64,000 nucleotides of DNA from Marinomonas posidonica IVIA-Po-181 (GCF_000214215.1 NC_015559.1:1550001-1614000); one strand, 5' to 3'; shown: positions 31,114-42,038, counted from the first letter of the stretch. Notes: a model not told the origin generated them from the sequence alone. Program-made: numbers and translations.

Positions 31114-32460
31114 ATGAAAGACTGGGAGTTAACAAGTTGGAGAAATAAATCGGCCCTTCAACAGCCGATTTATCCAAGTGCTGAGCATTTGGCTCGAGTT
31201 GAAAGTACTTTGGGAAAAATGCCTCCTCTTGTTTTTGCAGGTGAAGCACGTCAGCTGAAGGGGGCGTTAGCGAAAGTGGCTAACCGTCAGTCTTTTTTGT
31301 TGCAGGGCGGAGACTGTGCCGAAAGCTTTGCTGAATTCCATGCTAATAATATTCGCGATACGTTTAAAGTTATGTTGCAAATGGCGGTGGTGTTGACCTA
31401 CGCCGGAAAATGTCCCGTTGTTAAAGTGGGTCGAATGGCTGGTCAATTTGCTAAGCCAAGGTCAGCCGGTACCGAAACTGTTGGTGAGATTGAGTTACCA
31501 AGTTACCGTGGTGACATCATTAATGGTATTGAATTTACTGAAAAAGCGCGTGTGCCAGATCCGGAGCGTCTGATTCAGGTTTACAATCAAAGCTCGTCGA
31601 CTATGAACTTGTTGCGCGCCTTTGCTCAAGGTGGTTTTGCAGATTTGCATCAGGTGCATAAATGGAACTTGGATTTCTTGAATGCCAGTCCGGCGGGCAG
31701 TCGTTTTCAGGGCGTGGCAGATAAAATTGATGATGCGTTGCAATTTATGGAGGCGTGCGGCATTGGGCCAGGCTTAGCGCAATTGACCGAAACCGAATTC
31801 TACACGTCCCATGAGGCGTTATTGTTGCCATATGAAGAGGCGTTAACACGCCAAGATAGTATGACGGGTGAGTGGTATGACTGCTCGGCTCACATGTTAT
31901 GGATTGGTGATCGTACGCGCCAATTGGATGGTGCGCATGTTGAATTTTTGCGTGGCGTACAAAACCCAATCGGCGTTAAAGCGGGCCCTTCTATGGACCC
32001 AGAAGATTTGGTGCGCCTATGCGATGTTTTAAACCCTAATAACGAAGCGGGTCGCTTAAATGTGATTGTTCGTATGGGGGCGGATAAAGTAGAAGATGGA
32101 ATGCCTGCCTTGATTCGTGCGGTGGAGCGTGAAGGTAAGAAGGTGGTTTGGAGTTGTGATCCAATGCATGGCAATACCGTCAAGGCATCTACAGGCTACA
32201 AAACACGTCATGTTGATGATGTGCTAAAAGAGGTTCAGCAATTCTTCCAAGTGCACAATGCTGAAGGTACTTACGCCGGTGGTGTGCATTTTGAAATGAC
32301 GGGGCAAAATGTGACTGAGTGTGTTGGTGGTGCATTTCAAGTAACGGAAGCTGATTTAGCAGATCGATATCATACGCATTGTGATCCACGTTTGAATGCG
32401 GATCAGTCTTTAGAGTTGGCTTTCATGATTTCTGAAACGTTGAAAAAAGCTCGGGCTTGA
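31114..32460 (+). CDS. Class II 3-deoxy-7-phosphoheptulonate (DAHP) synthase
   Basis: 448 residues, plant/pseudomonad-type class II DAHP synthase. It condenses phosphoenolpyruvate and erythrose-4-phosphate in the first step of the shikimate pathway. Typical segments: [42 protein letters not shown] (about 63-76), [15 protein letters not shown], and [12 protein letters not shown] near 350. I chose ATG at 31114, giving [10 protein letters not shown] as in relatives; a TTG at 31102 with AAGG directly before it is an alternative adding four residues. A strong terminator follows. Confidence 0.95.
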   Translation: MKDWELTSWRNKSALQQPIYPSAEHLARVESTLGKMPPLVFAGEARQLKGALAKVANRQSFLLQGGDCAESFAEFHANNIRDTFKVMLQMAVVLTYAGKCPVVKVGRMAGQFAKPRSAGTETVGEIELPSYRGDIINGIEFTEKARVPDPERLIQVYNQSSSTMNLLRAFAQGGFADLHQVHKWNLDFLNASPAGSRFQGVADKIDDALQFMEACGIGPGLAQLTETEFYTSHEALLLPYEEALTRQDSMTGEWYDCSAHMLWIGDRTRQLDGAHVEFLRGVQNPIGVKAGPSMDPEDLVRLCDVLNPNNEAGRLNVIVRMGADKVEDGMPALIRAVEREGKKVVWSCDPMHGNTVKASTGYKTRHVDDVLKEVQQFFQVHNAEGTYAGGVHFEMTGQNVTECVGGAFQVTEADLADRYHTHCDPRLNADQSLELAFMISETLKKARA

Positions 32461-32490
32461 TGTTTTAGTATTTTTACCTCTCTTCTTCCA

Positions 32491-32533
32491 AAACAAAAAA
32501 AAGACCAGCTTGAGGCTGGTCTTTTTTTTGTTT
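32491..32533. terminator. Bidirectional terminator between convergent genes
   Basis: AAACAAAAAAAAGACCAGC at 32491, loop TTGAG, and its exact complement from 32515. T8 runs on both strands serve DAHP synthase (+) and the GIY-YIG-like gene (-). Confidence 0.92.
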
Positions 32534-32551
32534 GTGCTTGATCTAGATTGA

Positions 32552-33250
32552 TTAGCCTTTGCGTTTTCTGAAAGCCGAAGAGGCGGATTTAGAGGTGATG
32601 TCGATTTTAGCCATGATGCTGGCCATTTCACCTGCTTCCGCTTGCTGTTGGATCTTTAGCTTTTCTTCTCGTTCTTTTTTTGCGGCGCGCTCTGCTTCGT
32701 TGAGCATTTTTTGAATGCTGGCTTTGCTGCGTGTGCGAGAAGATGTTTTTTTAGTTTCTTTAATTGGTTCCACAGGTTTATCTAGTCTGTCCTCACCAAT
32801 AAGCTCGCCGAAAAAAGACTTTGCAGTGGGTGTGGGTTCAATGGCTTTTTTCGGCAGTTCAATGGTCTTTTTTGCGGCCGTTTTTCTTGGTTTTTTCACA
32901 GGCTCGGCTGTTGAAACGCCATTGGCGTCAAACATGGCTTTTTTACCAAAGTTGACATTAAGGGATTTCTCAGCGGTTTGAGCGATCTTGTAGCCACGTA
33001 AGCTTTCACCATTGTAGATGGTGATGTAATCCGTCTCTAGCTCGTAAAGTTCCTGTTTATCTGTTGTCTCAAATAACTCTTCAACCGTGAAGGCTTCCAT
33101 ACCATGTTCTCGTATGTCGTTGTAGAGTGGAAAGTCTAGACCTTCGTTTGTTGCTTCTACATATTGTTCAAAGCGCTGAAAACCGCTATTGAAAGATGTG
33201 CCTATGTAGTGTTTTCCTGAAATGTTATTCGTGATTTTAAAAACAACCAA
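32552..33250 (-). CDS. GIY-YIG-like protein with a lysine-rich tail
   Basis: 232 residues. The first 90 residues (VVFKITNNISGKHYIGTS, then ELYELETDYITIYNGESLRGYK) look like a GIY-YIG nuclease fold, with YIG kept but the GIY part changed to VVF. Next comes a Lys/Pro-rich linker (about 115-165) and a charged helical region (about 175-215) rich in AERAAKKEREEKLK, probably a coiled coil. TTG is the start, with TAAGAGG 8 bp upstream overlapping an in-frame stop. Phage-encoded and homing-type proteins often use this fold, but no mobile-element genes are near. Function unknown; nucleic-acid binding is likely. Confidence 0.7.
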   Translation of the reverse strand: MVVFKITNNISGKHYIGTSFNSGFQRFEQYVEATNEGLDFPLYNDIREHGMEAFTVEELFETTDKQELYELETDYITIYNGESLRGYKIAQTAEKSLNVNFGKKAMFDANGVSTAEPVKKPRKTAAKKTIELPKKAIEPTPTAKSFFGELIGEDRLDKPVEPIKETKKTSSRTRSKASIQKMLNEAERAAKKEREEKLKIQQQAEAGEMASIMAKIDITSKSASSAFRKRKG

Positions 33251-33346
33251 AATTGCAGCCTCTTAGCTTGTCTTTTTTAAATAGCAAATAACCTCTATTC
33301 ACCTTTTGCTGAGAAAGGGTGATTGAGGTTGTTAAAGAATATAGTG

Positions 33347-33973
33347 TTAGTGTTTGACGACGATATTAAGTCCGTCTCGAACATTTAGATGGACATTTTC
33401 GACGCGTGCGTCTTGAGCGATAAAACGGTTCAAGTCATTTACGGCGATGTCACTGTTTTCTTGCGGGTCTAAAACTCGGCCTTGCCAAAGAGAATTATCA
33501 ATGATGATTAATCCGCCTGATTTTACCAAAGGTACTACCGCTTGATAGTAGTTAAGGTAATTGCGTTTATCGGCATCGATAAAGACAAAGTCAAATTCAC
33601 CGTCTAAGGATTCGATCGTCTCGAGTGCTGGGCCAAAAACCGCTTCGATTTTGTGTCCGTACTCGCTACGAGCAAAAAAGGATTGAGCAAATTCAATGGC
33701 TCTTGGATTGGTTTCACAGCAGATAAGCTTACCTTGTTCAGGCATACCTTCCGCAATGGATAGGGCAGAATAGCCTGTAAACATGCCTATTTCTAGAGCA
33801 CGTTTTGGCTGCGCTATTTTTGCCAATAGCTTCAAAGTGCGGCCAATGGTCTTTCCTGACAATTTATTCGGGTAGCCCATATCAGAATAAGTCTTTTCAA
33901 CTAATTCTAATAATAGGTCTGGTTCTGCTTGAGTGGTATCAATGCAGTAGTTGTCAAGAATATTGAGATCCAT
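33347..33973 (-). CDS. SAM-dependent O-methyltransferase, family 3 type
   Basis: 208 residues, single Rossmann methyltransferase domain: ALEIGMFTGYSALSIAEGMP binds SAM, CCETNPRAIEFA, FDFVFIDADKRNYLNYY and GGLIIIDNSLWQGRV follow, the pattern of the caffeoyl-CoA/catechol O-methyltransferase family. The open frame extends to a GTG at 34021, but only the ATG at 33973 has a good ribosome-binding site (AAGGCG), so I start there. It is divergent from thrS. The substrate cannot be told from sequence. Confidence 0.88.
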   Translation of the reverse strand: MDLNILDNYCIDTTQAEPDLLLELVEKTYSDMGYPNKLSGKTIGRTLKLLAKIAQPKRALEIGMFTGYSALSIAEGMPEQGKLICCETNPRAIEFAQSFFARSEYGHKIEAVFGPALETIESLDGEFDFVFIDADKRNYLNYYQAVVPLVKSGGLIIIDNSLWQGRVLDPQENSDIAVNDLNRFIAQDARVENVHLNVRDGLNIVVKH

Positions 33974-34091
33974 AACGCCTTGGTTCATGAAGTGTGTGAA
34001 ACGGATGGCAATTTTACCCACTGTGTTGAGAATGTCTATGGCTGAAGGTGAGAAAAAGCACTTGATTTTTTTCTACCTCAAAGAATTCACA

Positions 34092-34126
34092 CCTTTTGCG
34101 TAATTGCTAAATTAAGGTCGCAAGGG
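34092..34126 (+). promoter_or_regulatory. Upstream stem of the thrS leader (operator-like)
   Basis: CCTTTTGCG at 34092 can pair with CGCAAGGG at 34119 with one bulged T and one G-U pair. It stands 38 nt before the anticodon-like hairpin, an arrangement that resembles the two stem regions of the E. coli thrS operator. Read by eye; lower confidence than the second hairpin. Confidence 0.4.
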
Positions 34127-34164
34127 CGTCAGAAAAATGGTAGGTTAAGCGCTGAAATTTCCAT

Positions 34165-34185
34165 GTGCTCTTTGGTATGGAGCAC
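34165..34185 (+). promoter_or_regulatory. thrS leader hairpin resembling the tRNA-Thr anticodon arm
   Basis: GTGCTC and GAGCAC pair perfectly, extended by a T-G pair, leaving a 7-nt loop TTGGTAT. Loop positions 2-6 read T, G, G, T, A: the U33, anticodon GGU and A37 of tRNA-Thr(GGU). It ends 24 nt before the thrS ATG, just upstream of AGGGG. In E. coli, ThrRS binds such a tRNA-like hairpin in its own mRNA and blocks ribosome binding. That the same control acts here is inferred. Confidence 0.65.
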
Positions 34186-34209
34186 CACTGACTCCGATAG
34201 GGGAAAAAA

Positions 34210-36147
34210 ATGCCTGTAATTACTTTGCCTGATGGCAGCCAACGTTCTTTTTCTGATTCCGTAACTGTGATGCAAGTGGCTGAGGACATAGGTCCTGGTC
34301 TTGCGAAAGCCACCGTTGCTGGTCGTATCAATGATCAACTTGTTGATGCTTGTGAACTCATCACTGACGATGTAAATCTTAGCATTGTGACTGGTAAAGA
34401 TGCCGAAGGCGTCGAGATCATTCGCCACTCTTTTGCTCACTTGGTTGGGCATGCCGTCAAGCAGCTTTATCCTACCGCTGAAATGGCGATTGGTCCGGTC
34501 ATTGATGAAGGCTTCTATTACGATATCGCTTATGAACGTCCTTTTACACCAGATGACCTTGCGGCCATTGAAAAACGCATGGCTGAATTGGTTAAAAACG
34601 ACTACGACGTTGTTAAGAAGATGACGCCGATTACTGAAGCACGTCAACAGTTTGTAGATCGTGGAGAGTCTTATAAAGTCGCTTTGATCGATGATATGGA
34701 CGATTCAGTAAAAGAAGTGGGCTTGTATCATCACGAAGAATACATGGATATGTGTCGTGGACCACATGTTCCGAATACCCGTGTATTACGTCATTTTAAA
34801 CTGATGAAGTTAGCAGGTGCATACTGGCGCGGTGACTCTAACAACGAGCAATTACAGCGTATCTATGGCACAGCGTGGAATGATAAGAAAGAATTAAAAG
34901 CCTATTTGACTCGAATTGAAGAAGCGGAAAAACGCGATCACCGTAAATTGGGTAAACGACTTGATCTTTTTCATGTGCAAGAAGAAGCGCCAGGTATGGT
35001 GTTCTGGCATCCGAAAGGTTGGAGCTTGTATCAGGTTGTTGAGCAATATATGCGTCAGAAGCAACTTGATAATAATTATCAAGAAGTTAAAACACCTCAG
35101 ATCGTGGATAGAGTGTTGTGGGAGAAGTCAGGTCACTGGGGCAAGTATCATGAAAACATGTTTACAACGCACTCAGAAAATCGCGATTATGCGGTTAAAC
35201 CAATGAACTGCCCATGCCATATTCAGGTGTATAATCAAGGCCTTAAGAGCTACCGTGATTTGCCTTTCCGGATGGCAGAGTTTGGTTCTTGTCACCGTAA
35301 TGAGCCGTCGGGTGCGTTGCATGGCATTATGCGTGTACGTAATTTTGTGCAAGATGACGGCCACATTTTTGTTACTGAAGGTCAAATTCAACAAGAAGTA
35401 TCTGAATTTATCGATCTGTTGCATGAAGTTTATGCGGACTTTGGTTTTGATAATATTATTTATCGTTTGTCGACTCGACCAGAGCAGCGAGTGGGTTCGG
35501 ACGAAGTGTGGGATAAAGCTGAGAAAGCCTTAGCCGATGCTTTGGATTCGGCTAACTTGGCGTGGGAAGAGTTGCCAGGTGAGGGGGCTTTCTATGGTCC
35601 TAAAATCGAATTCTCTTTGAAGGATGCCATTGGTCGAGTTTGGCAGTGTGGTACCATCCAAGTTGATTTCTCTATGCCAACACGATTGAACGCGCAATAT
35701 GTTGCTGAGGATGGTTCGCGCCAAACGCCAGTGATGTTGCATCGTGCCATTGTTGGATCATTAGAGCGTTTTATTGGGATTTTGATTGAAGAAAACGAAG
35801 GTGCTTTCCCTGTTTGGTTAGCCCCTGAGCAAGTAGTGATCATGAATATCACCGATCGCCAAGCTGATTATTGCTCAGATTTGGAAAAAAGATTGAATTC
35901 AAATGGCTTTAGAGCAAAACTTGACTTGAGAAACGAGAAGATCGGGTTTAAAATTCGCGAGCATACTCTTCAACGAGTGCCTTACATGATCGTTATCGGT
36001 GACAAAGAAGTTGAAAATCAACAAGTCGCTGTTCGAACACGTACAGGTGAAGATCTTGGAGTAATGAGTATTTCTGATTTTGAAGATTTGCTTCAAAAAG
36101 AAGTTGCTCGCCGTAGCCGTAAACAAGAAGTGGAGATAGAGCTATAA
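34210..36147 (+). CDS. thrS: Threonyl-tRNA synthetase
   Basis: 645 residues (E. coli: 642). Domains in order: TGS (1-62), the editing/SAD domain with [10 protein letters not shown] near 76 and [12 protein letters not shown] near 180, the class II catalytic core with [10 protein letters not shown] (Zn-binding Cys) and [25 protein letters not shown] near 360, [11 protein letters not shown] motif 3, and the C-terminal anticodon-binding domain. The strong start is ATG at 34210 after AGGGGAAAA. The leader holds a tRNA-like hairpin suggesting translational self-control. infC follows directly. Confidence 0.98.
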   Translation: MPVITLPDGSQRSFSDSVTVMQVAEDIGPGLAKATVAGRINDQLVDACELITDDVNLSIVTGKDAEGVEIIRHSFAHLVGHAVKQLYPTAEMAIGPVIDEGFYYDIAYERPFTPDDLAAIEKRMAELVKNDYDVVKKMTPITEARQQFVDRGESYKVALIDDMDDSVKEVGLYHHEEYMDMCRGPHVPNTRVLRHFKLMKLAGAYWRGDSNNEQLQRIYGTAWNDKKELKAYLTRIEEAEKRDHRKLGKRLDLFHVQEEAPGMVFWHPKGWSLYQVVEQYMRQKQLDNNYQEVKTPQIVDRVLWEKSGHWGKYHENMFTTHSENRDYAVKPMNCPCHIQVYNQGLKSYRDLPFRMAEFGSCHRNEPSGALHGIMRVRNFVQDDGHIFVTEGQIQQEVSEFIDLLHEVYADFGFDNIIYRLSTRPEQRVGSDEVWDKAEKALADALDSANLAWEELPGEGAFYGPKIEFSLKDAIGRVWQCGTIQVDFSMPTRLNAQYVAEDGSRQTPVMLHRAIVGSLERFIGILIEENEGAFPVWLAPEQVVIMNITDRQADYCSDLEKRLNSNGFRAKLDLRNEKIGFKIREHTLQRVPYMIVIGDKEVENQQVAVRTRTGEDLGVMSISDFEDLLQKEVARRSRKQEVEIEL

Positions 36148-36155
36148 AAGGTAAT

Positions 36156-36689
36156 ATGAATCGTGGACGTGCCGCTAGCAAGCAGCGTCCTCAAATCAAC
36201 GAGAACATTCGAGCAACCGAAGTGCGTCTAATCGCAGCTGATGGTGAACAAATTGGTGTTGTATCGATTGAAGAGGCGCTTAAAGCAGCTCAAGAAGCGA
36301 GCCTTGACTTAGTGCAAATTGCTGACTCAGATCCAGTTGTTTGTAAAATTATGGATTACGGTAAGCATATTTTTGAGCAGAAGAAAGCCAAAGCTGCTCA
36401 GAAAAAGAATGCGAAGCAAATCCAGGTTAAAGAAATGAAATTCCGTCCAGGGACGGAGGAAGGGGATTATCAGGTAAAACTCCGCAACCTGATACGTTTC
36501 CTTGAAGGCGGGGATAAGGCCAAAGTATCACTAAGATACCGCGGTCGTGAAATGGCCCATCAGGAGCTTGGTATGCAGCTTATGAATCGAGTCGCTCAAG
36601 ACTTAGAGGAATATGGTGCAGTAGAGCAAGCTGCGAAAATGGAAGGTCGTCAATTGACTATGGTGCTAGGCCCCAAAAAGAAGAAGTGA
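36156..36689 (+). CDS. infC: Translation initiation factor IF-3
   Basis: 177 residues from the ATG at 36156. The N-domain has [21 protein letters not shown], the linker is Lys-rich, and the C-domain holds [51 protein letters not shown]-3 checks start codons and keeps 30S subunits free. E. coli infC starts with AUU followed by AAA GGC. Here ATA AAA GGT occurs in frame at 36144, overlapping the thrS stop, with GGAG 8 nt upstream, so the true start may be this AUA (181 residues). The ATG has AAAAGG only 4 nt away. Confidence 0.96.
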   Translation: MNRGRAASKQRPQINENIRATEVRLIAADGEQIGVVSIEEALKAAQEASLDLVQIADSDPVVCKIMDYGKHIFEQKKAKAAQKKNAKQIQVKEMKFRPGTEEGDYQVKLRNLIRFLEGGDKAKVSLRYRGREMAHQELGMQLMNRVAQDLEEYGAVEQAAKMEGRQLTMVLGPKKKK

Positions 36690-36695
36690 TTTCAT

Positions 36696-36719
36696 TGGCT
36701 AGCCTATTTAGGTTAGCCA
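36696..36719 (+). other. Stem-loop between infC and rpmI
   Basis: TGGCTAGCC and GGTTAGCCA pair over 9 positions with one G-U pair around loop TATTTA; no T run follows. In E. coli, ribosomal protein L20 represses rpmI-rplT through structured RNA in this region. Whether this hairpin takes part is not shown by the sequence. Confidence 0.4.
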
Positions 36720-36764
36720 GCTAGAAATTACACTAACATTAACGAATGCGAGAGTGGTTTTATC

Positions 36765-36959
36765 ATGTCCAAAATTAAGTCACACAGTGGCGCAGCTAAG
36801 CGCTTCAAACGTACCGCGAATGGTTTTAAGCATAAGCAGTCTCATACTAGTCACATTTTGACTAAGAAATCGACTAAGCGTAAACGTCATCTTCGTTCTT
36901 TGAACCAAGTTGCACAAAGCGACAAAGCGTTAATTGTACGCATGTTGCCATACGTTTAA
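36765..36959 (+). CDS. rpmI: 50S ribosomal protein L35
   Basis: 64 residues, highly basic, with the family sequence [26 protein letters not shown] and a C-terminal [12 protein letters not shown]. It lies between infC and rplT as in most bacteria. The 75-bp gap after infC contains a stem-loop. Confidence 0.97.
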   Translation: MSKIKSHSGAAKRFKRTANGFKHKQSHTSHILTKKSTKRKRHLRSLNQVAQSDKALIVRMLPYV

Positions 36960-37001
36960 GTTTCATTTTTAGTCATTAATTATTAGTAAAGGGTTTATAT
37001 T

Positions 37002-37358
37002 ATGCCTCGCGTAAAACGTGGTGTTCAGGCTCGTCGCCGTCACAAGAAGATTTTAAAGCAAGCTAAAGGTTACTACGGTGCACGTAGCCGTGTATTTCGT
37101 GTAGCTAAACAAGCTGTCATCAAAGCTGGTCAATACCAATACCGTGACCGTCGTCAGCGTAAGCGTCAATTCCGCGCATTGTGGATTGCTCGTATCAACG
37201 CAGCGGCTCGTCTAAATGGTTTGTCTTACAGCCGTTTCATTGCTGGTCTTAAGAAAGCCACAATTGAAATCGACCGTAAAGTTTTGGCTGATCTAGCTGT
37301 GTACGAGAAAGAAGTTTTTGCAGCGATCGTTGAAAAAGCGAAAGCAAGCTTGGCTTAA
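37002..37358 (+). CDS. rplT: 50S ribosomal protein L20
   Basis: 118 residues, strongly basic: [29 protein letters not shown] at the N-terminus and [16 protein letters not shown] near 70. It binds 23S rRNA early in assembly and in many bacteria represses its own operon. It ends 76 bp before a strong terminator that abuts pheS. Confidence 0.97.
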   Translation: MPRVKRGVQARRRHKKILKQAKGYYGARSRVFRVAKQAVIKAGQYQYRDRRQRKRQFRALWIARINAAARLNGLSYSRFIAGLKKATIEIDRKVLADLAVYEKEVFAAIVEKAKASLA

Positions 37359-37409
37359 TTCTGACGTAGCCTTAGGGTGATTCGATCTTGAAAGAGAGTA
37401 TCTTAATAG

Positions 37410-38480
<1,071 letters not shown>

Positions 38481-38502
38481 TCAGTCGACCTAGGATGTTT
38501 AT

Positions 38503-40887
38503 ATGAAAGTTAGTGAGAATTGGCTAAGAGAGTGGGTCAATCCAAACATCAGTAGCGATGATTTGGTTGCTCAAATTACCATGGCCGGCTTGGAAGTAGA
38601 CGAAGTAATTCCTGCTGCGGAGTCGTTCAGTGGCGTTGTTGTGGGTGAAATATTGGCCGCTGAGCCGCACCCTAATGCCGACAAATTGCAAGTGTGCCGT
38701 GTATCGGATGGTTCTGAAGAGTTCCAGGTAGTATGTGGTGCACCGAATGCGCGCCCAGGTATCAAGATTCCGTTTGCCAAAATTGGTGCGGTATTGGGTG
38801 CGGATTTTAAAATCAAAAAAGCGAAGCTGCGTCAGGTTGAGTCGTTTGGCATGTTGTGTTCCGCCTCTGAATTGGGTGTGAGTGAAGATAACGATGGCAT
38901 TATGGAGTTACCGCTAAGCGCTAAAGCAGGTGAAGATTTCCGTGCTTTTCTTGGTCTAGATGATCAGATCATTGATGTTGATCTGACACCGAACCGCAGT
39001 GACTGCTTAAGTGTTGCAGGTTTGGCGCGCGAAGTTGGCGTGTTGAACAAAGTCGACCTTACATCTGTTGCGATTGAAGTGGCAGAGGTGACCATCACTG
39101 ATACTTTCCCGGTGAAAGTCGATGCTACAGAAGCATGTCCTCGTTACCTTGGGCGTGTTATTCGCGGTGTTAACGTCACGGCAGAAACACCATTGTGGAT
39201 GACAGAAAAACTGCGTCGCAGTGGTATTCGTTCCATTGATCCTATTGTCGACATTACTAATTACGTGATGTTGGAATTGGGTCAGCCAATGCACGCGTTT
39301 GACTTGGCGAATTTAAACAGCTCAGTGGTTGTGCGTATGGCTGAAGCGGGCGAGAAAATCGTACTGCTGGATGGTCAAGAGGTTAGCTTACGCGAAGACA
39401 CCATGGTGATTGCAGATGAGCAAGCGCCGCTGGCTATTGCCGGCGTGATGGGGGGGGAAGGTTCTGGTGTAAACGAGCAAACACAAGATATCTTCTTAGA
39501 GAGTGCTTTTTTCACACCGTTAGCCCTTGCTGGTAAAGCGCGTTCTTATGGCTTACACACGGATTCTTCGCATCGTTTCGAGCGTGGTGTTGATGCATCG
39601 TTGCAAGAGAAAGCCATTGAGCGTGCGACCCAGTTAGTGTTGGAGATTGCTGGCGGTCAAGTGGGTCCAATGACACAGGCGGTAAATGAAAGTGCTTTGC
39701 CAGTTGCTGCAGAAGTCACTTTACGTCGTCAAAAGTTGGATCAATATCTTGCAGTGTCTTTGGATAAAGATTTGGTGACGGATATCTTAACTCGTCTTGG
39801 TCTGGATATGGTGGAAGTAACGGATCAGGCTTGGGTGACGAAAGCGCCTTCTCATCGATTCGATATTGCCATTGAGGCGGACTTGATCGAAGAGGTTGCT
39901 CGTATTTACGGATACGATAATCTGCCTTCGTCCATGCCAACGGCTGCGGTTAACTTTACGCCATTGAGTGAATCCAAAACGCCGATTCAATCTTTGCGTT
40001 CTACCTTGGTCGCTCGTGGCTATCAAGAGGCGGTGACGTACAGCTTTATTGATCCGAGCTTGAGTAAGCAATTTTTGCCTGAAATCGAACCCGTTCCGTT
40101 AGAAAATCCGATCTCTGCGGATATGGGGGTCATGCGTCCAAGCTTGATTCCTGGTCTGGTGAAAGCGTATTTGTACAATCAGAACCGTCAGCAGTCTCGA
40201 GTGCGTTTGTTTGAAACGGGGCGTCGTTTTATCGGTACGGTTGAAGCGCTAGATGAGTTGGATCAACAGTTACAAATTTCAGGTTTGATTGCGGGTAGCC
40301 GTCATCCAGAAGCTTGGTATCACAACAATGAAAAAGTCGATTTTTATGATTTGAAATCGCATGTGGAAGCTCTGTTTGAGGTCAATAACGGTGGTCAGCC
40401 AACGTATCAGCGCTCTGAGTGTGAATTTTTGCACCCTGGGCGTTCTGCTGATGTGTATTTGGACGGTCAATTTGTTGGCATGATGGGGGAGTTACACCCT
40501 CAGTTAGCCAAATCCCTAGGGGCGAACCAAACGCTTTATGTGTTTGATATTGCCTTGGAAGCGGTATTGAATGCAAGGTTACCTGAATACAAAGCTGTGT
40601 CTCGTTTTCCTGAGGTGCGTCGTGATTTGGCCTTGTTGGTTGATCGCGCGGTGCCGGTTAGTGAGCTGGAAAAAGTCATCGTGGAATCCGCTGGTGATGC
40701 CTTCAAAGGAGTCTTGGTTTTTGATGTTTATCAGGGGCAAGGTATTGATGAATCGCAAAAAAGTGTCGCTTTGGGCTTGACGTGGCAGCATCCTTCACAC
40801 ACTCTTAGTGATGAAGAAGTAAACAACTCTGTCGAACAGACTGTGAAAGCACTGTCCGAACAATTGGGAGCCGTTGTAAGGGGGTAG
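38503..40887 (+). CDS. pheT: Phenylalanyl-tRNA synthetase beta subunit
   Basis: 794 residues, full length. Domains in order: tRNA-binding OB fold (about 39-150, [14 protein letters not shown]), B3/B4 editing region with [29 protein letters not shown] near 245, B5 domain, the inactive class II core, and the C-terminal anticodon-binding FDX-ACB domain (about 700-794, [19 protein letters not shown]). It follows pheS and is followed 4 bp later by ihfA. Confidence 0.97.
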   Translation: MKVSENWLREWVNPNISSDDLVAQITMAGLEVDEVIPAAESFSGVVVGEILAAEPHPNADKLQVCRVSDGSEEFQVVCGAPNARPGIKIPFAKIGAVLGADFKIKKAKLRQVESFGMLCSASELGVSEDNDGIMELPLSAKAGEDFRAFLGLDDQIIDVDLTPNRSDCLSVAGLAREVGVLNKVDLTSVAIEVAEVTITDTFPVKVDATEACPRYLGRVIRGVNVTAETPLWMTEKLRRSGIRSIDPIVDITNYVMLELGQPMHAFDLANLNSSVVVRMAEAGEKIVLLDGQEVSLREDTMVIADEQAPLAIAGVMGGEGSGVNEQTQDIFLESAFFTPLALAGKARSYGLHTDSSHRFERGVDASLQEKAIERATQLVLEIAGGQVGPMTQAVNESALPVAAEVTLRRQKLDQYLAVSLDKDLVTDILTRLGLDMVEVTDQAWVTKAPSHRFDIAIEADLIEEVARIYGYDNLPSSMPTAAVNFTPLSESKTPIQSLRSTLVARGYQEAVTYSFIDPSLSKQFLPEIEPVPLENPISADMGVMRPSLIPGLVKAYLYNQNRQQSRVRLFETGRRFIGTVEALDELDQQLQISGLIAGSRHPEAWYHNNEKVDFYDLKSHVEALFEVNNGGQPTYQRSECEFLHPGRSADVYLDGQFVGMMGELHPQLAKSLGANQTLYVFDIALEAVLNARLPEYKAVSRFPEVRRDLALLVDRAVPVSELEKVIVESAGDAFKGVLVFDVYQGQGIDESQKSVALGLTWQHPSHTLSDEEVNNSVEQTVKALSEQLGAVVRG

Positions 40888-40891
40888 ATTT

Positions 40892-41188
40892 ATGGGATCG
40901 TTGACGAAGGCAGATTTAGCTGAAAACTTAGTCGATTCAATTGGTCTTAGTAAAAAAGATGCAAAAGATTTGGTTGAAGGTTTTTTCGATGTGGTACGAA
41001 GCTCACTTGTAGAAAGAGAACAAGTTAAACTGTCGGGCTTTGGAAATTTTGAAGTTCGTGAGAAAAGTCAGCGACCAGGTCGAAACCCGAAAACAGGGGA
41101 AGAGATTCCTATCACGGCTCGTACTGTGGTGACCTTTAGGCCAGGGCAGAAGCTTAAGTCTAAAGTTGAAGACTACATGCAAGAGTGA
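40892..41188 (+). CDS. ihfA: Integration host factor alpha subunit
   Basis: 98 residues, HU/IHF fold: [28 protein letters not shown], then [28 protein letters not shown] (the DNA-bending arm) and [20 protein letters not shown]. With IhfB it bends DNA at specific sites. Position directly after pheT is the normal location of ihfA. Confidence 0.96.
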   Translation: MGSLTKADLAENLVDSIGLSKKDAKDLVEGFFDVVRSSLVEREQVKLSGFGNFEVREKSQRPGRNPKTGEEIPITARTVVTFRPGQKLKSKVEDYMQE

Positions 41189-41204
41189 TCTGTTGTTTAT
41201 GATG

Positions 41205-41228
41205 AAAGCCACCTTAGGGTGGCTTTTT
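41205..41228 (+). terminator. Terminator after ihfA
   Basis: AAAGCCACC, loop TTAG, GGTGGCTTTTT: 9-bp stem with a T run, 17 bp after the stop. Confidence 0.88.
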
Positions 41229-41389
41229 GTTGTTTTGGGATTCGAAAACTTTAGAACAGAATTATGAGCGGACAAAGTCGATAAAATTTCATGGTTTTAG
41301 GTGAAATAATGATATTTAGATCAATGCTTAATCGATTATTCTCCGTTTTAGAACTCGCCAGACTAAATTGAAAAAAAAATGATAAAAGT

Positions 41390-41428
41390 CTTCCCTTTTC
41401 AATTCGTTATAGTAATATACGCACCCGC
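41390..41428 (+). promoter_or_regulatory. Putative promoter of the tRNA cluster
   Basis: TAATAT at 41413 is followed by a GC-rich stretch (ACGCACCCGC), the discriminator type seen at stringently controlled stable-RNA promoters. The matching -35 is poor. It lies 38 bp before the first tRNA and could drive all 16. Confidence 0.45.
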
Positions 41429-41455
41429 TGACAACGACAGAGTTGTTGTTTGCAT

Positions 41456-41532
41456 CGGGGCGTAGCGCAGCCTGGTAGCGCACTAGCATGGGGTGCTAGT
41501 GGTCGCAGGTTCAAATCCTGCCGTCCCGACCA
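41456..41532 (+). tRNA. tRNA-Pro(GGG)
   Basis: 77 nt with encoded CCA. CTAGC-ATGGGGT-GCTAG is the anticodon arm, anticodon GGG; the acceptor CGGGGCG pairs with CGTCCCG and the T loop is GTTCAAATC. First gene of the cluster. Confidence 0.97.
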
Positions 41533-41545
41533 AGAATTTGTTTTA

Positions 41546-41621
41546 GCCGCTATAGCTCAGTTGGTAGAGCATCTGACTTGTAATCAGAGGGTCCCGAGTT
41601 CGACTCTTGGTGGCGGCACCA
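41546..41621 (+). tRNA. tRNA-Thr(TGT), copy 1
   Basis: 76 nt with encoded CCA. The anticodon arm TCTGA-CTTGTAA-TCAGA has anticodon TGT; acceptor GCCGCTA pairs with TGGCGGC allowing one G-U. Confidence 0.97.
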
Positions 41622-41681
41622 TTTCTTGGTCAAAGTTTCTCACCTGAGGTGAGGGATGAAAAACGATTTTGCTTTTATTTG

Positions 41682-41757
41682 GCCGCTATAGCTCAGTTGG
41701 TAGAGCATCTGACTTGTAATCAGAGGGTCCCGAGTTCGACTCTTGGTGGCGGCACCA
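41682..41757 (+). tRNA. tRNA-Thr(TGT), copy 2
   Basis: Identical to copy 1 over 76 nt. The 60-nt spacer before it is different from the other spacers and holds a CTCACC-TGA-GGTGAG hairpin at 41639. Confidence 0.97.
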
Positions 41758-41800
41758 TTTAATGATTTAAGTGAAGATAAAAGTGAACTGCGTAAGATAA

Positions 41801-41876
41801 GCCGCTATAGCTCAGTTGGTAGAGCATCTGACTTGTAATCAGAGGGTCCCGAGTTCGACTCTTGGTGGCGGCACCA
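41801..41876 (+). tRNA. tRNA-Thr(TGT), copy 3
   Basis: Identical to copy 1 over 76 nt, with an unrelated 43-nt spacer before it. Confidence 0.97.
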
Positions 41877-41923
41877 TTACTACTTATTAAAAGTTAGTAA
41901 TACACAATTTGATTTAGCGTTTA

Positions 41924-41999
41924 GCCGCTATAGCTCAGTTGGTAGAGCATCTGACTTGTAATCAGAGGGTCCCGAGTTCGACTCTTGGTGGCGGCACCA
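41924..41999 (+). tRNA. tRNA-Thr(TGT), copy 4
   Basis: Identical to copy 1 over 76 nt, with an unrelated 47-nt spacer before it. The Val/Asp array starts 39 nt later. Confidence 0.97.
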
Positions 42000-42038
42000 T
42001 GCTTTCTTTAAAAGTATCGGTTTAAGGTTAAATGAATT

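Noticed and set aside
41450-41647. Plus-strand frame of 65 residues ([15 protein letters not shown]...)
   Set aside because: It translates the tRNA-Pro and first tRNA-Thr genes; not a protein gene.
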